A stretch of DNA of 64,000 bases from contig OY365738.1 in assembly GCA_959347345.1 (NCBI GenBank), positions 1,884,501 through 1,948,500 of the forward strand. The letters are read 5' to 3'. Positions 17,247 through 25,904 of this stretch are shown here, one piece after another. The notes below the pieces were generated by a model. That model was given only the letters and a program-made list of their open reading frames with translations. It was not told the origin of the DNA and did not search any database. The DNA comes from an uncultured Amylibacter sp. Its GTDB lineage: Bacteria > Pseudomonadota > Alphaproteobacteria > Rhodobacterales > Rhodobacteraceae. Position numbers and translations under genes: made by a program. Within the stretch, counting starts at the first letter, position 1. Each line of letters begins with the position of its first letter.

Positions 17247-18557
17247 TTACAGATTTTCTATTTTTAAAATAACCGGACTATCCAAAACGGCAGACATCGT
17301 GCGGATTTTATCCGATACGATTTGCATCGCCTTGGGTTTGGACGGATGGGTGATAATAATAACTTGGGCGGGTTTGTTGGCATCATCGGCATCGGTGTAT
17401 TGATGGATTTGATCAATACTGATATCACCTTCGCCCAGAATGGCGGTGAGCTTTGCCATCGCCCCCACCTCATCTTGCAAACCTAGACGCAAGTAATAGG
17501 GCTGTTGCGTATTAAAACAAACGGGCGGGGCTTGGGATAAATCTTTTGCGGGGATACCAAAGGCGGGGATATTTATTCCCCGTGCAATATCCATCACATC
17601 GCCCAAAACCGCACTGGCGGTGGGGCCTTGCCCCGCACCCGCACCACAGAGTGTCAGCGGCCCAACAAAATCACCATTTAACAAAATCATATTCGTGCCG
17701 CCATCCAACTGCCCAATCAGCGAATCCGCAGGTACCAAACACGGGCGCATGGATTGCGCCAATTCACCGTTTTTATATTCCGCCACACCCAAAAGTTTAA
17801 TACGATAGCCCATTTTTTCCGCATAAATAATATCCGTGATGGACAGGTGTTTTATCCCTTCTAACTGCACCGCGTTAAAATCGGGCTTTGTGCCAAACGC
17901 CAAAGTCGCCAGCAAAACCAGCTTGTGTGCCGCGTCAATCCCGCCGACATCCAGCTCTGGATCCGCCTCCAAATAGCCCAATTTGCGAGCCTCTTCAAAC
18001 ACGGTTTCATAGGGTAGGTTTTCCTTTTGCATACGGGTCAGGATATAATTACACGTGCCGTTCATCACGCCCAAAACACGGTGGATTTCATTGCCCGCGA
18101 GCGATTCGCCAAGGACTTTTATAACAGGAATACCGCCTGCCACCGCCGCCTCAAACCGCAGGGATTTGTGGGCCGATTCTGCCAGACACGCCAGCTCTGC
18201 ACCTTTGTGTGCCAACAGGGCTTTGTTCGCGGTGATAACGTGTTTGCCTGTGGTAAGGGCGGTTTTAATGGAATCATAAGCCGCGCCATTTTCCCCGCCG
18301 ATAAGCTCGATATAAACATCAATATCATCGCGTTTGGCCAGAGTGTTTGGGTCATCCTCCCACGCGTAATCGGACAAATCCGCGTCGCGAGGTTTGGATT
18401 TGGATTGGGCGCAAACGGCGGTGATAGTGATGGGGCGACCGCACCGTTGGGTCAGCAAATCGGCGTGGGTTTGGATGATTTTAACCACACCAATACCGAC
18501 AGTGCCAAGACCAGCAATGCCAAGACGAAGAGGGTTTTTTGAGTGGGGTTGGGTCAT
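17247..18557 (-). CDS. hom: homoserine dehydrogenase
   Basis: Reduces aspartate semialdehyde to homoserine for threonine and methionine synthesis. The 436-residue protein has the NAD(P) motif GIAGLGTVGIGVV, the catalytic core with GTCNYILTRM, EARKLGYLEADPELDVGGIDAAHKL (catalytic Lys and Asp) and a C-terminal ACT domain (LRLGLQDEVGAMAKLTAIL). The ACT domain suggests feedback control by threonine. Its substrate-making enzyme Asd ends at position 105. The gene precedes glpX by 10 bases on the same strand. Confidence 0.96.
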   Translation of the reverse strand: MTQPHSKNPLRLGIAGLGTVGIGVVKIIQTHADLLTQRCGRPITITAVCAQSKSKPRDADLSDYAWEDDPNTLAKRDDIDVYIELIGGENGAAYDSIKTALTTGKHVITANKALLAHKGAELACLAESAHKSLRFEAAVAGGIPVIKVLGESLAGNEIHRVLGVMNGTCNYILTRMQKENLPYETVFEEARKLGYLEADPELDVGGIDAAHKLVLLATLAFGTKPDFNAVQLEGIKHLSITDIIYAEKMGYRIKLLGVAEYKNGELAQSMRPCLVPADSLIGQLDGGTNMILLNGDFVGPLTLCGAGAGQGPTASAVLGDVMDIARGINIPAFGIPAKDLSQAPPVCFNTQQPYYLRLGLQDEVGAMAKLTAILGEGDISIDQIHQYTDADDANKPAQVIIITHPSKPKAMQIVSDKIRTMSAVLDSPVILKIENL

Positions 18558-18677
18558 GTTTTTGCTTTTTGCTTTTTTGCGTTATGGCAGGGTTTAGGGA
18601 TTTGCCCGTTCAATAACCGCTTTTTGGATGACAATCAAGGGCAAAAGTTTACGGTTAAAATTTTAGGGGCAAAAATT

Positions 18678-18971
18678 TTAAAAATCGGTGTCTTGCAAAA
18701 TCTGGGCGCGACTGCGTAAGTGGTTCGCCCGTGTGTTTAGCTCATTGGCATCTTTGGGGGATACCACGGGGGCGGTGGCAAGATCGTGTTTCAACCGCTC
18801 TGTCGCGACCAAACGGGGAAAGACTTTTGTATCGGTTCTGGTGATATTGAGCGCGGCGACCTCTTGTTCAATCGTGCAATTGCTGAGCGTACAGGCGACC
18901 AAACCCGCAAAGATAAGCGATAGGGTGGATTTTTTAATTTTTTTATTTTTTTGAATGGGGATGTGTGGCAC
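18678..18971 (-). CDS. small lipoprotein of unknown function
   Basis: A 97-residue protein starting with GTG; no in-frame ATG lies in the signal region. Basic N-terminus (KNKKIKK), hydrophobic stretch and lipobox LSNC with Cys at about residue 32 mark it as a lipoprotein. The remaining 65 residues are polar and helix-like (ATERLKHDLAT, NELNTRANHLRSRAQIL). I recognise no family. It follows hom's start region by 120 bases on the same strand but upstream of it, so it could be the first gene of a lipoprotein-hom-glpX transcript. Confidence 0.65.
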   Translation of the reverse strand: MPHIPIQKNKKIKKSTLSLIFAGLVACTLSNCTIEQEVAALNITRTDTKVFPRLVATERLKHDLATAPVVSPKDANELNTRANHLRSRAQILQDTDF

Positions 18972-19278
18972 AGGAAAAAGCTCGCAGTTTTTTTAATTGT
19001 TATTAGGGAATTTTATCCAAGAGTCAAGGTTTTTTTGGCAAAGATTAAAAAGCGTTTGGCTTTATGGAATAAGTCGGTAAAGTCGTTTTTGCAAACCATA
19101 TTACAGTGGTACACGCCTAGCTTTATAGTTAGTCGGGTTGCCACTGAATACAAGAGCCATCTTAAAGGTGTTCGCACCTGTGATGTGGTAAATAAGTGGA
19201 TATGTTTGCAACAAAACAGAGCGACCCGACGCGGATAGGGGTATTGTCTTTTTTTCTTATACAAAATATAGGGGAGGG
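18972..19278. other. 307-bp intergenic region before the pentapeptide-like gene
   Basis: A+T-rich, no gene seen. It holds one small hairpin AGGTG-TTCG-CACCT near 19163-19176. At 19257-19270 it carries TTATACAAAATATA, which is shared with the promoter region of the other A+T-rich gene at 54718 (54668-54680). Confidence 0.5.
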
Positions 19279-20694
19279 ATGACTGATGAAAACAAAGAAA
19301 AAATTGAATTAACACCTGCTGAGGATGACCCTTGGTATCAGTTTTATTTGCAATCTATTGTTCTTGATAGAGGCGATGAGGGCAAAGGACATTATAGTAC
19401 AAAGCCCTACGGTTGGCATTGGTTTTGGGGCATTTACTTTTTACACCAAAAGATGCCAAAATTTCCAAAATTTAATCTAACCACAATACAAAAAAAACTT
19501 CCCAACGAACATTGGTTAAAGAACGCAAACGATGGCGACGAAAAAGTCACATACCAATTTGGTGGCTCAATACCTGATCATGTTTGTCAAGGAGACGCGG
19601 TTGAAATTTTGCAGAAGCTTTTAGAAGATCATGAATATTCAAAATTTTCTAGAGAAATTAATTTTTCCAACCTAATTTTTAAAGACGAAGTTAATTTTTC
19701 AAATTTTATCTTTCCTGTATCTGTATCTTTTCTACGTTCAAATTTCCATCAGTATGTATCATTTAATAAAACATTTTTTTATAGCAGTGCTTGTTTTACC
19801 GTTACTGAATTCTCTAGTATTGCAAGGTTTAACGATGTGAAATTTTTTTCGCATGTAACATTTAGTAACGCAATTTTTTCTGAAAAAACATCTTTTAATA
19901 ATACAACGTTCTCTGATGATGCAATTTTTTACGAGGCAACTTTTTCTAATGTTGTAAGTTTTACAGAGGCAAAATTTTTTCGTATTACAAGTTTTGATAA
20001 AATTAATTTTTGTAAAAACATGGATTTTTCGAACGTAATTTTTTCGAACGGCGTATCATTTACAAATACAATGTTTTCGGCTCGTGCAATTTTTGATGAT
20101 GTAAAAATTATAGGGTTTGTAAGTTTTGAAAATGCCGAATTTAAAGAATTTCCACCAAGTTTTCAAAAAGCAAACTTATATTCAAATATTCTTTGGGATG
20201 AATGTAAATGGCCAAAAATAAATAAAAAAGCAAACTTTAGTGTAATTCGTCAAAATAAAAATATCTATGAAAATTTATCTTCTCTTATGAAAAGTCTAGA
20301 TAAATACCACGACCATCATCTTTTTTATCGCCAAGAAACACGATGCAGGAGATGGCTCGCACGTCCTTTAGCGAAATGCTTTTACTGGCTTTATGAAAAA
20401 CTTGCCAATTATGGCTATGGAATTGAACGTGCTCTTTTGGCGTGGTCTTTGCATATTTTATTGGGGGCTGTTTTAATATGGGCTACAACAAAAAATGTTT
20501 TTTGTGCTTTACAAATTTCCTTTGCCAATGCTCACGGTTTTTTACCTTTTCATAATGCACCATTAAAAAAATGCTATGCACCCTTTATGGAAAGTGATAT
20601 TTTTAATGCTATTTGGGTGTTTCAAACAATAGCGGGCATCCCTCTTTTATTCCTAGTTCTGCTAACCATACGCGTCCGTTTCCGCCTAAAATAA
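19279..20694 (+). CDS. pentapeptide-like repeat protein with C-terminal membrane segments
   Basis: A 471-residue protein of three parts. Residues 1-110 are a Trp/Tyr-rich region. Residues about 125-300 form a run of near-regular F-x-x-A/T-x-F units (e.g. VNFSNFIF, TFSNAIFSEKTSFNNTTF), the Phe-centred signature of pentapeptide-repeat beta-helices. A basic patch (CRRWLARPLAKCF) and two or three membrane segments (LLAWSLHILLGAVLIW and IAGIPLLFLVLLTI) make up the end. Such architecture suggests a membrane-anchored right-handed helix; no activity is known to me. The gene is strikingly A+T-rich against its neighbours, which suggests acquisition. GGGGAGGG lies directly against the ATG. A short heptamer array begins at its stop. 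Confidence 0.8.
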   Translation: MTDENKEKIELTPAEDDPWYQFYLQSIVLDRGDEGKGHYSTKPYGWHWFWGIYFLHQKMPKFPKFNLTTIQKKLPNEHWLKNANDGDEKVTYQFGGSIPDHVCQGDAVEILQKLLEDHEYSKFSREINFSNLIFKDEVNFSNFIFPVSVSFLRSNFHQYVSFNKTFFYSSACFTVTEFSSIARFNDVKFFSHVTFSNAIFSEKTSFNNTTFSDDAIFYEATFSNVVSFTEAKFFRITSFDKINFCKNMDFSNVIFSNGVSFTNTMFSARAIFDDVKIIGFVSFENAEFKEFPPSFQKANLYSNILWDECKWPKINKKANFSVIRQNKNIYENLSSLMKSLDKYHDHHLFYRQETRCRRWLARPLAKCFYWLYEKLANYGYGIERALLAWSLHILLGAVLIWATTKNVFCALQISFANAHGFLPFHNAPLKKCYAPFMESDIFNAIWVFQTIAGIPLLFLVLLTIRVRFRLK

Positions 20695-20709
20695 CTAATC
20701 ACTCTTAGA
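20692..20709. repeat. short 7-bp repeat (TAACTAATCAC) at convergent gene ends
   Basis: About two units spanning the stop codons of the pentapeptide-like gene and of the DciA-like gene on the other strand (Lys-Ser-Asp-stop). Confidence 0.5.
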
Positions 20710-21336
20710 AAAAACGCTTTCCCCTAAAGACTCTAACGCGGTTTTTAAGGCAGGGTTTTGTACATTGGATAGGGCGCGGTGCATGTCTTGTTTCTTGGAC
20801 ACACGCAAAATATCGGCTTTTGTTCGGTGTTGAAACGGCGTGGCTTCTTCGGCAAAGCCACTTGGCACGAGACCACTGGGAGCGGATTGGCTCATGGCAG
20901 CGTGTGCCACGCTCACCCCCGCATGCTTTCCCCCCGCATGTTTGCCTCGTGTTTGGGTCACTTTCACACGGGTAATCGCGCGATAGCCATAACAGCTATT
21001 CACCCGTTCAATAATATCGGGGATTTGCATCTGCACCAGTGGCGCATTCGCGCCAACACACAAAACCACCAAATCCGCGCCAAACCCGTCTTTTGGGTAA
21101 TTCAGCTTCAACGGCTCGGCAATTCGGGCGATATCCGCGCCGACAATCTCTGCCCACTGGGTTAAAACCCGCGATTCGCCAAACCCGCGTTTTGCCATAG
21201 ATTGCCGCAAGCCAATTTCCAACAAACTGCCCGCCTGTAAAAACCCCTTTCTTTTAAAGGGTTTTTTTATGCGAGGTTTGGCGGGTTTTTTCACCGCACG
21301 CAATTTTGCACCTGTTTTTATATCTGGAGCAATCAT
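20695..21336 (-). CDS. DUF721 (DciA-like) protein, putative replicative helicase loader
   Basis: A 213-residue protein. The central DUF721/DciA domain is recognisable in SLLEIGLRQSMAKRGFGES, VLTQWAEIVGADIARIAEPLKL and LVVLCVGANAPLVQMQIPDIIERVNSCYGYRAI. DciA proteins load the DnaB helicase in bacteria without DnaC/DnaI. Its position divergent from mutY is common in alphaproteobacteria. The first 30 residues are Lys/Arg/Pro-rich. The last 70 residues are not conserved in kind and include a duplicated HAGGKHAG. Family assignment is solid; the loading role is by family. Confidence 0.85.
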   Translation of the reverse strand: MIAPDIKTGAKLRAVKKPAKPRIKKPFKRKGFLQAGSLLEIGLRQSMAKRGFGESRVLTQWAEIVGADIARIAEPLKLNYPKDGFGADLVVLCVGANAPLVQMQIPDIIERVNSCYGYRAITRVKVTQTRGKHAGGKHAGVSVAHAAMSQSAPSGLVPSGFAEEATPFQHRTKADILRVSKKQDMHRALSNVQNPALKTALESLGESVFSKSD

Positions 21337-21393
21337 TTACTATCCTTTTATTTATGCTATTGTAAAACAAAACCCATCCTCTGTCAATTTTAT

Positions 21394-22512
21394 TTGGCAA
21401 ATTTTTATTTTGAAACGATTCAATTCTTGCCCAAAGCCCCCAAAGCCCCCAAATCCCAAGCCATCCTAGATTGGTACGATAAAAACGCCCGCACCATGGC
21501 GTGGCGAATCGCCCCCGATTTGCGCAAAACCGGGCAGTATCCCACGCCCTATCGCGTTTGGTTGTCAGAGATTATGTTACAGCAAACTACAGTCGCCGCC
21601 GTGTCCGCGTATTTCCACCGTTTTACCACAAAATGGCCGCAACTGGCGGATTTGGCAGGGGCAGAAGACGCGGAGGTTATGGCCGCTTGGGCGGGTTTGG
21701 GCTATTACGCACGGGCGCGGAATTTGTTAAAAACCGCGCGGATTGTTCAGTCCGAACATAACGGAGTTTTCCCAAAGGATTATGACGGGCTGTTGGCACT
21801 GCCCGGGATTGGCCCCTATACGGCGGGGGCGATTTGCACGATTTGTTATGATGCTCGGGTTGCGGTTTTGGATGGCAATATTGAGCGGGTTTTGGCAAGA
21901 GTTTTCGCCATTGAAACACCCCTGCCACAGGCAAAAGTTACGTTAAGGGAGCGGGCATTAACGTTGACTCCAAAATTGCGCAGTGGTGATTATGTCCAAG
22001 GTTTGATGGATTTGGGTGCGACGGTTTGCACACCGACCAATCCGCGATGTGGCGATTGTCCTTGGCATGCGAATTGCCAAGGGCGGATATTGGGCATAGC
22101 AGAAACCTTGCCACGCAAAGCGATAAAACCGCCCAAACCCACCCGTAGGGGTGCAGTTTATGTTGCCATCCGCTTTGACGGAGCAGTGTTGCTGGAACGC
22201 CGCGTTGGGCGTGGATTGCTGGGTGGGATGTTAGGCTGGGTTGGCTCTGACTGGGTTCAATCGTCTTTGGGCGATGTGCCAAAACACACCCCGCCTAGCT
22301 TTGGCGATGTGCCTGTCGATTGGGTTTTTCTGGTACAATCCGTGCGCCATACTTTCACCCATTTTCATCTGGATTTGGATGTTTATGTCGGGCATGTTGG
22401 GCTGGAAGCCATCGCCCCCGCGGATACGTTTTTTATGGAGGCAGAGGCGTTTGACGACTCGGCCCTGCCGTCCGTGATGCGTAAAGTCTGGCAGTTAGTT
22501 ATTAGCGATTAG
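21394..22512 (+). CDS. mutY: A/G-specific adenine glycosylase
   Basis: Removes adenine mispaired with 8-oxoguanine. The 372-residue protein shows the catalytic Glu in WLSEIMLQQTTV, helix-hairpin-helix LPGIGPYTAGAI, catalytic Asp in AVLDGNIERV, and the 4Fe-4S ligands CTPTNPRC-GDC-PWHANC. A C-terminal NUDIX-like domain (AVYVAIRFDGAVLLERR, then VRHTFTHFHLDLDVYV) reads the oxidised base. No ATG lies ahead of the conserved start region; TTG at 21394 or 21427 must be used, and neither has a good ribosome site. The last codons (Gln-Leu-Val-Ile-Ser-Asp-stop) are written in a heptamer repeat. Confidence 0.93.
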   Translation: MANFYFETIQFLPKAPKAPKSQAILDWYDKNARTMAWRIAPDLRKTGQYPTPYRVWLSEIMLQQTTVAAVSAYFHRFTTKWPQLADLAGAEDAEVMAAWAGLGYYARARNLLKTARIVQSEHNGVFPKDYDGLLALPGIGPYTAGAICTICYDARVAVLDGNIERVLARVFAIETPLPQAKVTLRERALTLTPKLRSGDYVQGLMDLGATVCTPTNPRCGDCPWHANCQGRILGIAETLPRKAIKPPKPTRRGAVYVAIRFDGAVLLERRVGRGLLGGMLGWVGSDWVQSSLGDVPKHTPPSFGDVPVDWVFLVQSVRHTFTHFHLDLDVYVGHVGLEAIAPADTFFMEAEAFDDSALPSVMRKVWQLVISD

Positions 22513-22514
22513 CT
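22496..22514 (+). repeat. 7-bp repeat (TTAGTTA/TTAGCGA) forming the mutY C-terminus
   Basis: GTTAGTTATTAGCGATTAG contains two to three heptamer units and encodes the last residues and the stop of mutY. The convergent aminotransferase gene ends in it too. Confidence 0.7.
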
Positions 22515-23780
22515 CATCCCTGCCACTGCTTTTGCTGCGTGTTCTATCGCCGCCTCGGTTTGCTCTAAATCCGCCTGAGTTAATGCCAAAGATGGATATA
22601 ATTTGGCTGGTGATTTTAACAACCCGCCCGCCCGCAACGCCGTATTAAACACGGTATTCTTCCCCGCGTCCGCGGCAAAAATATCGCGATAATTGCGAAT
22701 CGGGGACGCGCTAAACACCACATCAAACAAGGTTGGATGCCCGACGATTTGAAACGCCAAGCCCTGCGCCGATAGGTGCTTGTCATACATCCGCATAATC
22801 GATTCACCCAAATCATACAGCCTCTCATAACTGCCCGCCCGCCGTAGGATTTCCAAGGTTTTTAACCCGGCCCGTGCCGCCATAGGATTGCCCGATAGGG
22901 TGCCAAGTTGTATTAACCACCGCTCTGCCCCGACAGCCGATTTATCAAAATGCGCCATAATATCGCGCCGTCCAACCACGGCCGCCAAAGGAAATCCACC
23001 GCCGATAATCTTACCCACGGTTGCCAAATCGGGGGTCACTCCGTAATGCGTTTGCGCCCCACCATAGGCAAGGCGAAACCCCGTCACGACTTCGTCAAAA
23101 ATCAAAACAATCCCCGCCGCCGTGCAAGCATCGCGTAGGGCTTGCAAAAATCCCTCCGCAGGGGGGATTAACCGTTGCAAGGGTTCCACGATTACCGCGG
23201 CAATATCATGCCCATGCTCGGCAATCAGGGAACAGGCGGCGGCCGCGTCATTAAACGGGGCAATCAGCATATTATCCGCCACCGCCTTTGGAATTCCCGC
23301 GCTATCGGGGCGGGCGAGGGGAAAATTCACCAGAGTATCGGGGGCTAGGGACATCAAAGCCTCTGCCGACATACCGTGATAGCCACCCTCAAATTTGACG
23401 ATTTTATCACGCCCAGTGAAGGCACGAGCAAGACGCATCGCGTACATATCCGCCTCCCCCCCCGTGGAAACATAACGCACCATATCAGCGCAGGGCAGTG
23501 CCGTGCAGATTTCCTCCGCCAGCTCTATGGCAAAGGTATTATTGGCGAAAAACGTCAAACCGTCTTTCAGTTGCGCGGTGATTTCCGCGTCAATCTCCGG
23601 ATGGCAATGCCCCAAAATCATCGGACCAGAGCCGATAAGATAATCAATATATTCGCGCCCGTCTTGATCCCACAGACGGCTGCCCTTGGCCGATTTAATC
23701 AGCACGGTTGCATCAAAATTACCAGTTGTGCCAGCGGGGAAGACCGCATTGGCACGGGGTATCCAGGTTTCAAGAGTCAT
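22509..23780 (-). CDS. class III PLP aminotransferase, glutamate-1-semialdehyde aminomutase-like
   Basis: A 423-residue fold-type I PLP enzyme. Segments seen: GTTGNFDA, DQDGREYIDYLIGSGPMILGH, RYVSTGGEADMYAMRLARAFTGRDKIVKFEGGYHG, LIFDEVVTGFR and the PLP Lys in TVGKIIGGGFPLAAVVG. These match the HemL-like branch. It is unlikely to be the housekeeping hemL: alphaproteobacteria make 5-aminolevulinate by HemA, and this gene sits 40 bases after an enolase-superfamily gene on the same strand, which suggests a shared catabolic role with an amino acid or related compound. AAGGA precedes the ATG by 8 bases. Confidence 0.85.
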   Translation of the reverse strand: MTLETWIPRANAVFPAGTTGNFDATVLIKSAKGSRLWDQDGREYIDYLIGSGPMILGHCHPEIDAEITAQLKDGLTFFANNTFAIELAEEICTALPCADMVRYVSTGGEADMYAMRLARAFTGRDKIVKFEGGYHGMSAEALMSLAPDTLVNFPLARPDSAGIPKAVADNMLIAPFNDAAAACSLIAEHGHDIAAVIVEPLQRLIPPAEGFLQALRDACTAAGIVLIFDEVVTGFRLAYGGAQTHYGVTPDLATVGKIIGGGFPLAAVVGRRDIMAHFDKSAVGAERWLIQLGTLSGNPMAARAGLKTLEILRRAGSYERLYDLGESIMRMYDKHLSAQGLAFQIVGHPTLFDVVFSASPIRNYRDIFAADAGKNTVFNTALRAGGLLKSPAKLYPSLALTQADLEQTEAAIEHAAKAVAGMS

Positions 23781-23820
23781 TAGAACAGTCCTTTTGTCAA
23801 AATTAAAATATCTTTATCAA

Positions 23821-24918
23821 TCATTCGAAAACCGCCAAGGCCGTTCCCAAAACCGCCATATCGGGTGTGATGCCCAGCCCAATTCCGCTTGGCGCGGCAA
23901 TCCGCCCGTCTTTACGCACGGGCGCATCAGGGGCTAGGCGCGGCGCGACATAGCCCGATAAATCACAGACGTTTAACAAGGCGGACTCGGGCGTACTTGC
24001 CCCCAAATGCAACAGCGCCGCCATGGTAATGTCAGAGCCCCAAGTATCCTCTATACACATTTTTGCACCCAAATACAGACACAAATCCCGTGCCGACCGT
24101 GCCGGTGATAACCCGCCGAATTTTGATAATTTAATCGCCACAGCATCCATGCATCCCAAATTATACCCAGCCAGCAAACTGGCGGTATCATGCGCCGATT
24201 CATCCAGCTTCATCGCCAATCCGCAAGCATCCCGCACGGCCGCACATTGGGTAAGAGTGGCACAGGGTTGCTCCAACATAATATCCAAATCGGCAACGGC
24301 GCGGGCGGTGCGAATCGCATCCAACTGACTCGCCCCGCAATTCCAATCACCATAAACCAAACACTCCTCTGCCACCGCCGCTCGCACGGCTTTTAGACGG
24401 GCAACATCGTTGCGCCAATCCGCACCCAGCTTGACTTGGAATTGGCGGATGCCTTCATCAAAAGCTTTTCGCGCCATAGCCGCCATGTCTTTCGGCGGAC
24501 GGCAGGTTATGGAATGATACAAAGGCATGGTTTTTTGCGCCCGCCCGCCCAGCAGGGTATAAAGCGGTAAGTTCGCCGCCCGCGCAGTAATATCCCAACA
24601 GGCGATATCAATCGGCGATTTGGCGTAAGGATGCCCGATAAGATGTGCGTCTAATCGGTGCATCAGGGCCTGCACCCCCAAAGGGTCTGCGCCGATAAGC
24701 ATCGGTGCCATTTCCGCTATCGCGGGGATGACGCCGTTGGCATAGGCGGGTAAATAATGCGGAATCGGGCAAACCTCACCCCAGCCGCTGATGTTTTTAT
24801 CGGTGTCAATACGCAGGGCAATCGTGGCGACGGTATCGCAAACTTTGCCACCCGCCATGGTGTAGGTATGGTGCGAAGTCAGGTCAATCTTCCAACAAGT
24901 AATACGGGTGATTTTCAT
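23821..24918 (-). CDS. enolase-superfamily (mandelate racemase/muconate lactonizing) enzyme
   Basis: A 365-residue protein with N-terminal capping domain (MKITRITCWKIDLTSHH, GWGEVCPIPHYLPAYANGV) and barrel with the metal ligands in YGDWNCG (Asp), LEQPC (Glu) and LDESAHD (Glu). Candidate acid/base residues are Lys in FQVKLGA and AIKLSKFGG. The T-M-AGGK start and the LPAYANG segment resemble hydroxyproline (betaine) epimerases and cis-3-hydroxyproline dehydratases, but substrate cannot be read off. The start at 24918 has AAGGAAT before it; the frame extends upstream through a heptamer array, which is not coding. It probably forms an operon with the aminotransferase. Confidence 0.85.
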   Translation of the reverse strand: MKITRITCWKIDLTSHHTYTMAGGKVCDTVATIALRIDTDKNISGWGEVCPIPHYLPAYANGVIPAIAEMAPMLIGADPLGVQALMHRLDAHLIGHPYAKSPIDIACWDITARAANLPLYTLLGGRAQKTMPLYHSITCRPPKDMAAMARKAFDEGIRQFQVKLGADWRNDVARLKAVRAAVAEECLVYGDWNCGASQLDAIRTARAVADLDIMLEQPCATLTQCAAVRDACGLAMKLDESAHDTASLLAGYNLGCMDAVAIKLSKFGGLSPARSARDLCLYLGAKMCIEDTWGSDITMAALLHLGASTPESALLNVCDLSGYVAPRLAPDAPVRKDGRIAAPSGIGLGITPDMAVLGTALAVFE

Positions 24919-24988
24919 GGGGCGGGATTCCTTTTTAACGGTGTGTGGTGGATTATTAGCTGTGTTGGGTGAATTGTCAATGGGTTTA

Positions 24989-25043
24989 ATGATGAATTGT
25001 GAATGATGAATTGTGAATTGTGAATTGTGAATTGTGAATGATG
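24989..25043 (+). repeat. 7-bp tandem repeat (GTGAATT)n
   Basis: Five to six units of GTGAATT / ATGAATT upstream of the enolase-superfamily gene. It is the left border of copy B of the dispersed element. Confidence 0.9.
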
Positions 25044-25265
25044 TGTAAGAGTTCGTTATGAGCAATTAAGGATAGAGATTTTTTGTTGCGCCCTCACTTC
25101 GGGGCAAGCCCCTTTGTTCGGGCTTCCCGCCCGCCCACCCCTCCTGCGGAGAGCGGGCGGACGGGTTTTTATGGCTTTTGCCTATCCAAGCATCTAGGCA
25201 CAGCCTAAATAAATTTATGATTATCTTATCGTCTTGAAACCCATGGGCTTTTGCGCCCGTACCCC
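25044..25265 (+). repeat. dispersed intergenic element, copy B (diverged)
   Basis: It shares with copies A and C, in the same order: TTAAGGATAGAG-TTTTTTGTTGCGCC, a stem-loop around GGCAAGCC, CCCGCCCGCCCACCCCTCC, TGCGGAGAGC, CTAAATAAATTTA, TCTTGAAACCC and GGGCTTTTG. The hairpin core is GGGGC-AA-GCCCC here and GTGGC-AA-GCCAC in A and C, a paired change. The right half after 25265 is not shared. No gene seen between 24919 and 25476. Confidence 0.75.
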
Positions 25266-25392
25266 GTATTTATCCTATCTAACCACAACACATGCCTTTT
25301 AATGTGGGTACAGCAAGCAAAAGCCCCCGCCCTCCTGCAAGTGGGTTGCCGTGGTTTTTTGTGGCTTTTATAGATATAGGACGAAAAATCCC

Positions 25393-25466
25393 GATTCGCA
25401 GCTTGGCGATTCGGGGGGGTGATTCGACAGAGCGATTCGGGGATGCGATTCGCCAAGTTGCGAATC
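25393..25466 (-). repeat. large inverted repeat after rpmJ
   Basis: GATTCGCAGCTTGGCGATTC (25393-25412) and GATTCGCCAAGTTGCGAATC (25447-25466) are complementary with about two mismatches. Further GATTCG copies lie in the loop. It starts 10 bases after the rpmJ stop and could end or protect that transcript; there is no T-run of note. Confidence 0.55.
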
Positions 25467-25476
25467 ACCAACAGCC

Positions 25477-25602
25477 CTAGCCTTGGCGGGCTTTAAACCG
25501 TTTTTGGGTTTTGTTAATCACATAAACCCGCCCTTTGCGCCGTACAACGCGGCAATCCCGATGGCGACCTTTTAATGACCGCAGTGAATTACGTACTTTC
25601 AT
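25477..25602 (-). CDS. rpmJ: 50S ribosomal protein L36 (type B)
   Basis: A 41-codon gene: [17 protein letters not shown], then [16 protein letters not shown] and KRFKARQG. This is the zinc-ligand-poor L36 (YkgO type): only one Cys remains of the C-C-C-H set. The start is fixed by a strong AAGGAG 8 bases upstream. It is a monocistronic gene upstream of nothing on its strand, with an inverted repeat after it. It is too short for most gene finders but unmistakable. Confidence 0.95.
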   Translation of the reverse strand: MKVRNSLRSLKGRHRDCRVVRRKGRVYVINKTQKRFKARQG

Positions 25603-25661
25603 AACGTATCTCCTTTTTTATCCTTATAGCCTGCCGATGGGCAAACTTATGTTAAACCAGA

Positions 25662-25736
25662 TGGTGGGCGTAACTGGGATTGAACCAGTGACCCCTTCGA
25701 TGTCAACGAAGTGCTCTCCCGCTGAGCTATACGCCC
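25662..25736 (-). tRNA. tRNA-Val (anticodon GAC)
   Basis: 75 nt with encoded CCA. Acceptor GGGCGTA/TACGCCC, D arm GCTC/GAGC, anticodon stem CTTCG/CGAAG with loop TTGACAT, T arm ACTGG-TTCAATC-CCAGT. All stems pair fully. Confidence 0.97.
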
Positions 25737-25904
25737 AAAACCCTATGAGTGCAAGTGTTTTTTCAAAACTCGGCACAGAATCTTTAATTTGTGTGCCTTA
25801 TAGGGGGAAATGGGGGCAGTGGCAAGAGGCTTTTAGAGGTTTTTTTGCTTTTTTAGGGCTTCACCCGATTTCAAACCCCCAAAACCTTTGCCGATTCGCC
25901 CGTT

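Noticed and set aside
22509..23780. Housekeeping hemL (glutamate-1-semialdehyde aminomutase)
   Set aside because: The family fits, but alphaproteobacteria make 5-aminolevulinate by HemA, and the gene pairs with an enolase-superfamily catabolic gene.
24919..25065. N-terminal extension of the enolase-superfamily protein
   Set aside because: The upstream 49 codons are translated heptamer repeat (His-Asn-Ser-Gln-Phe pattern); ATG 24918 has its own ribosome site.
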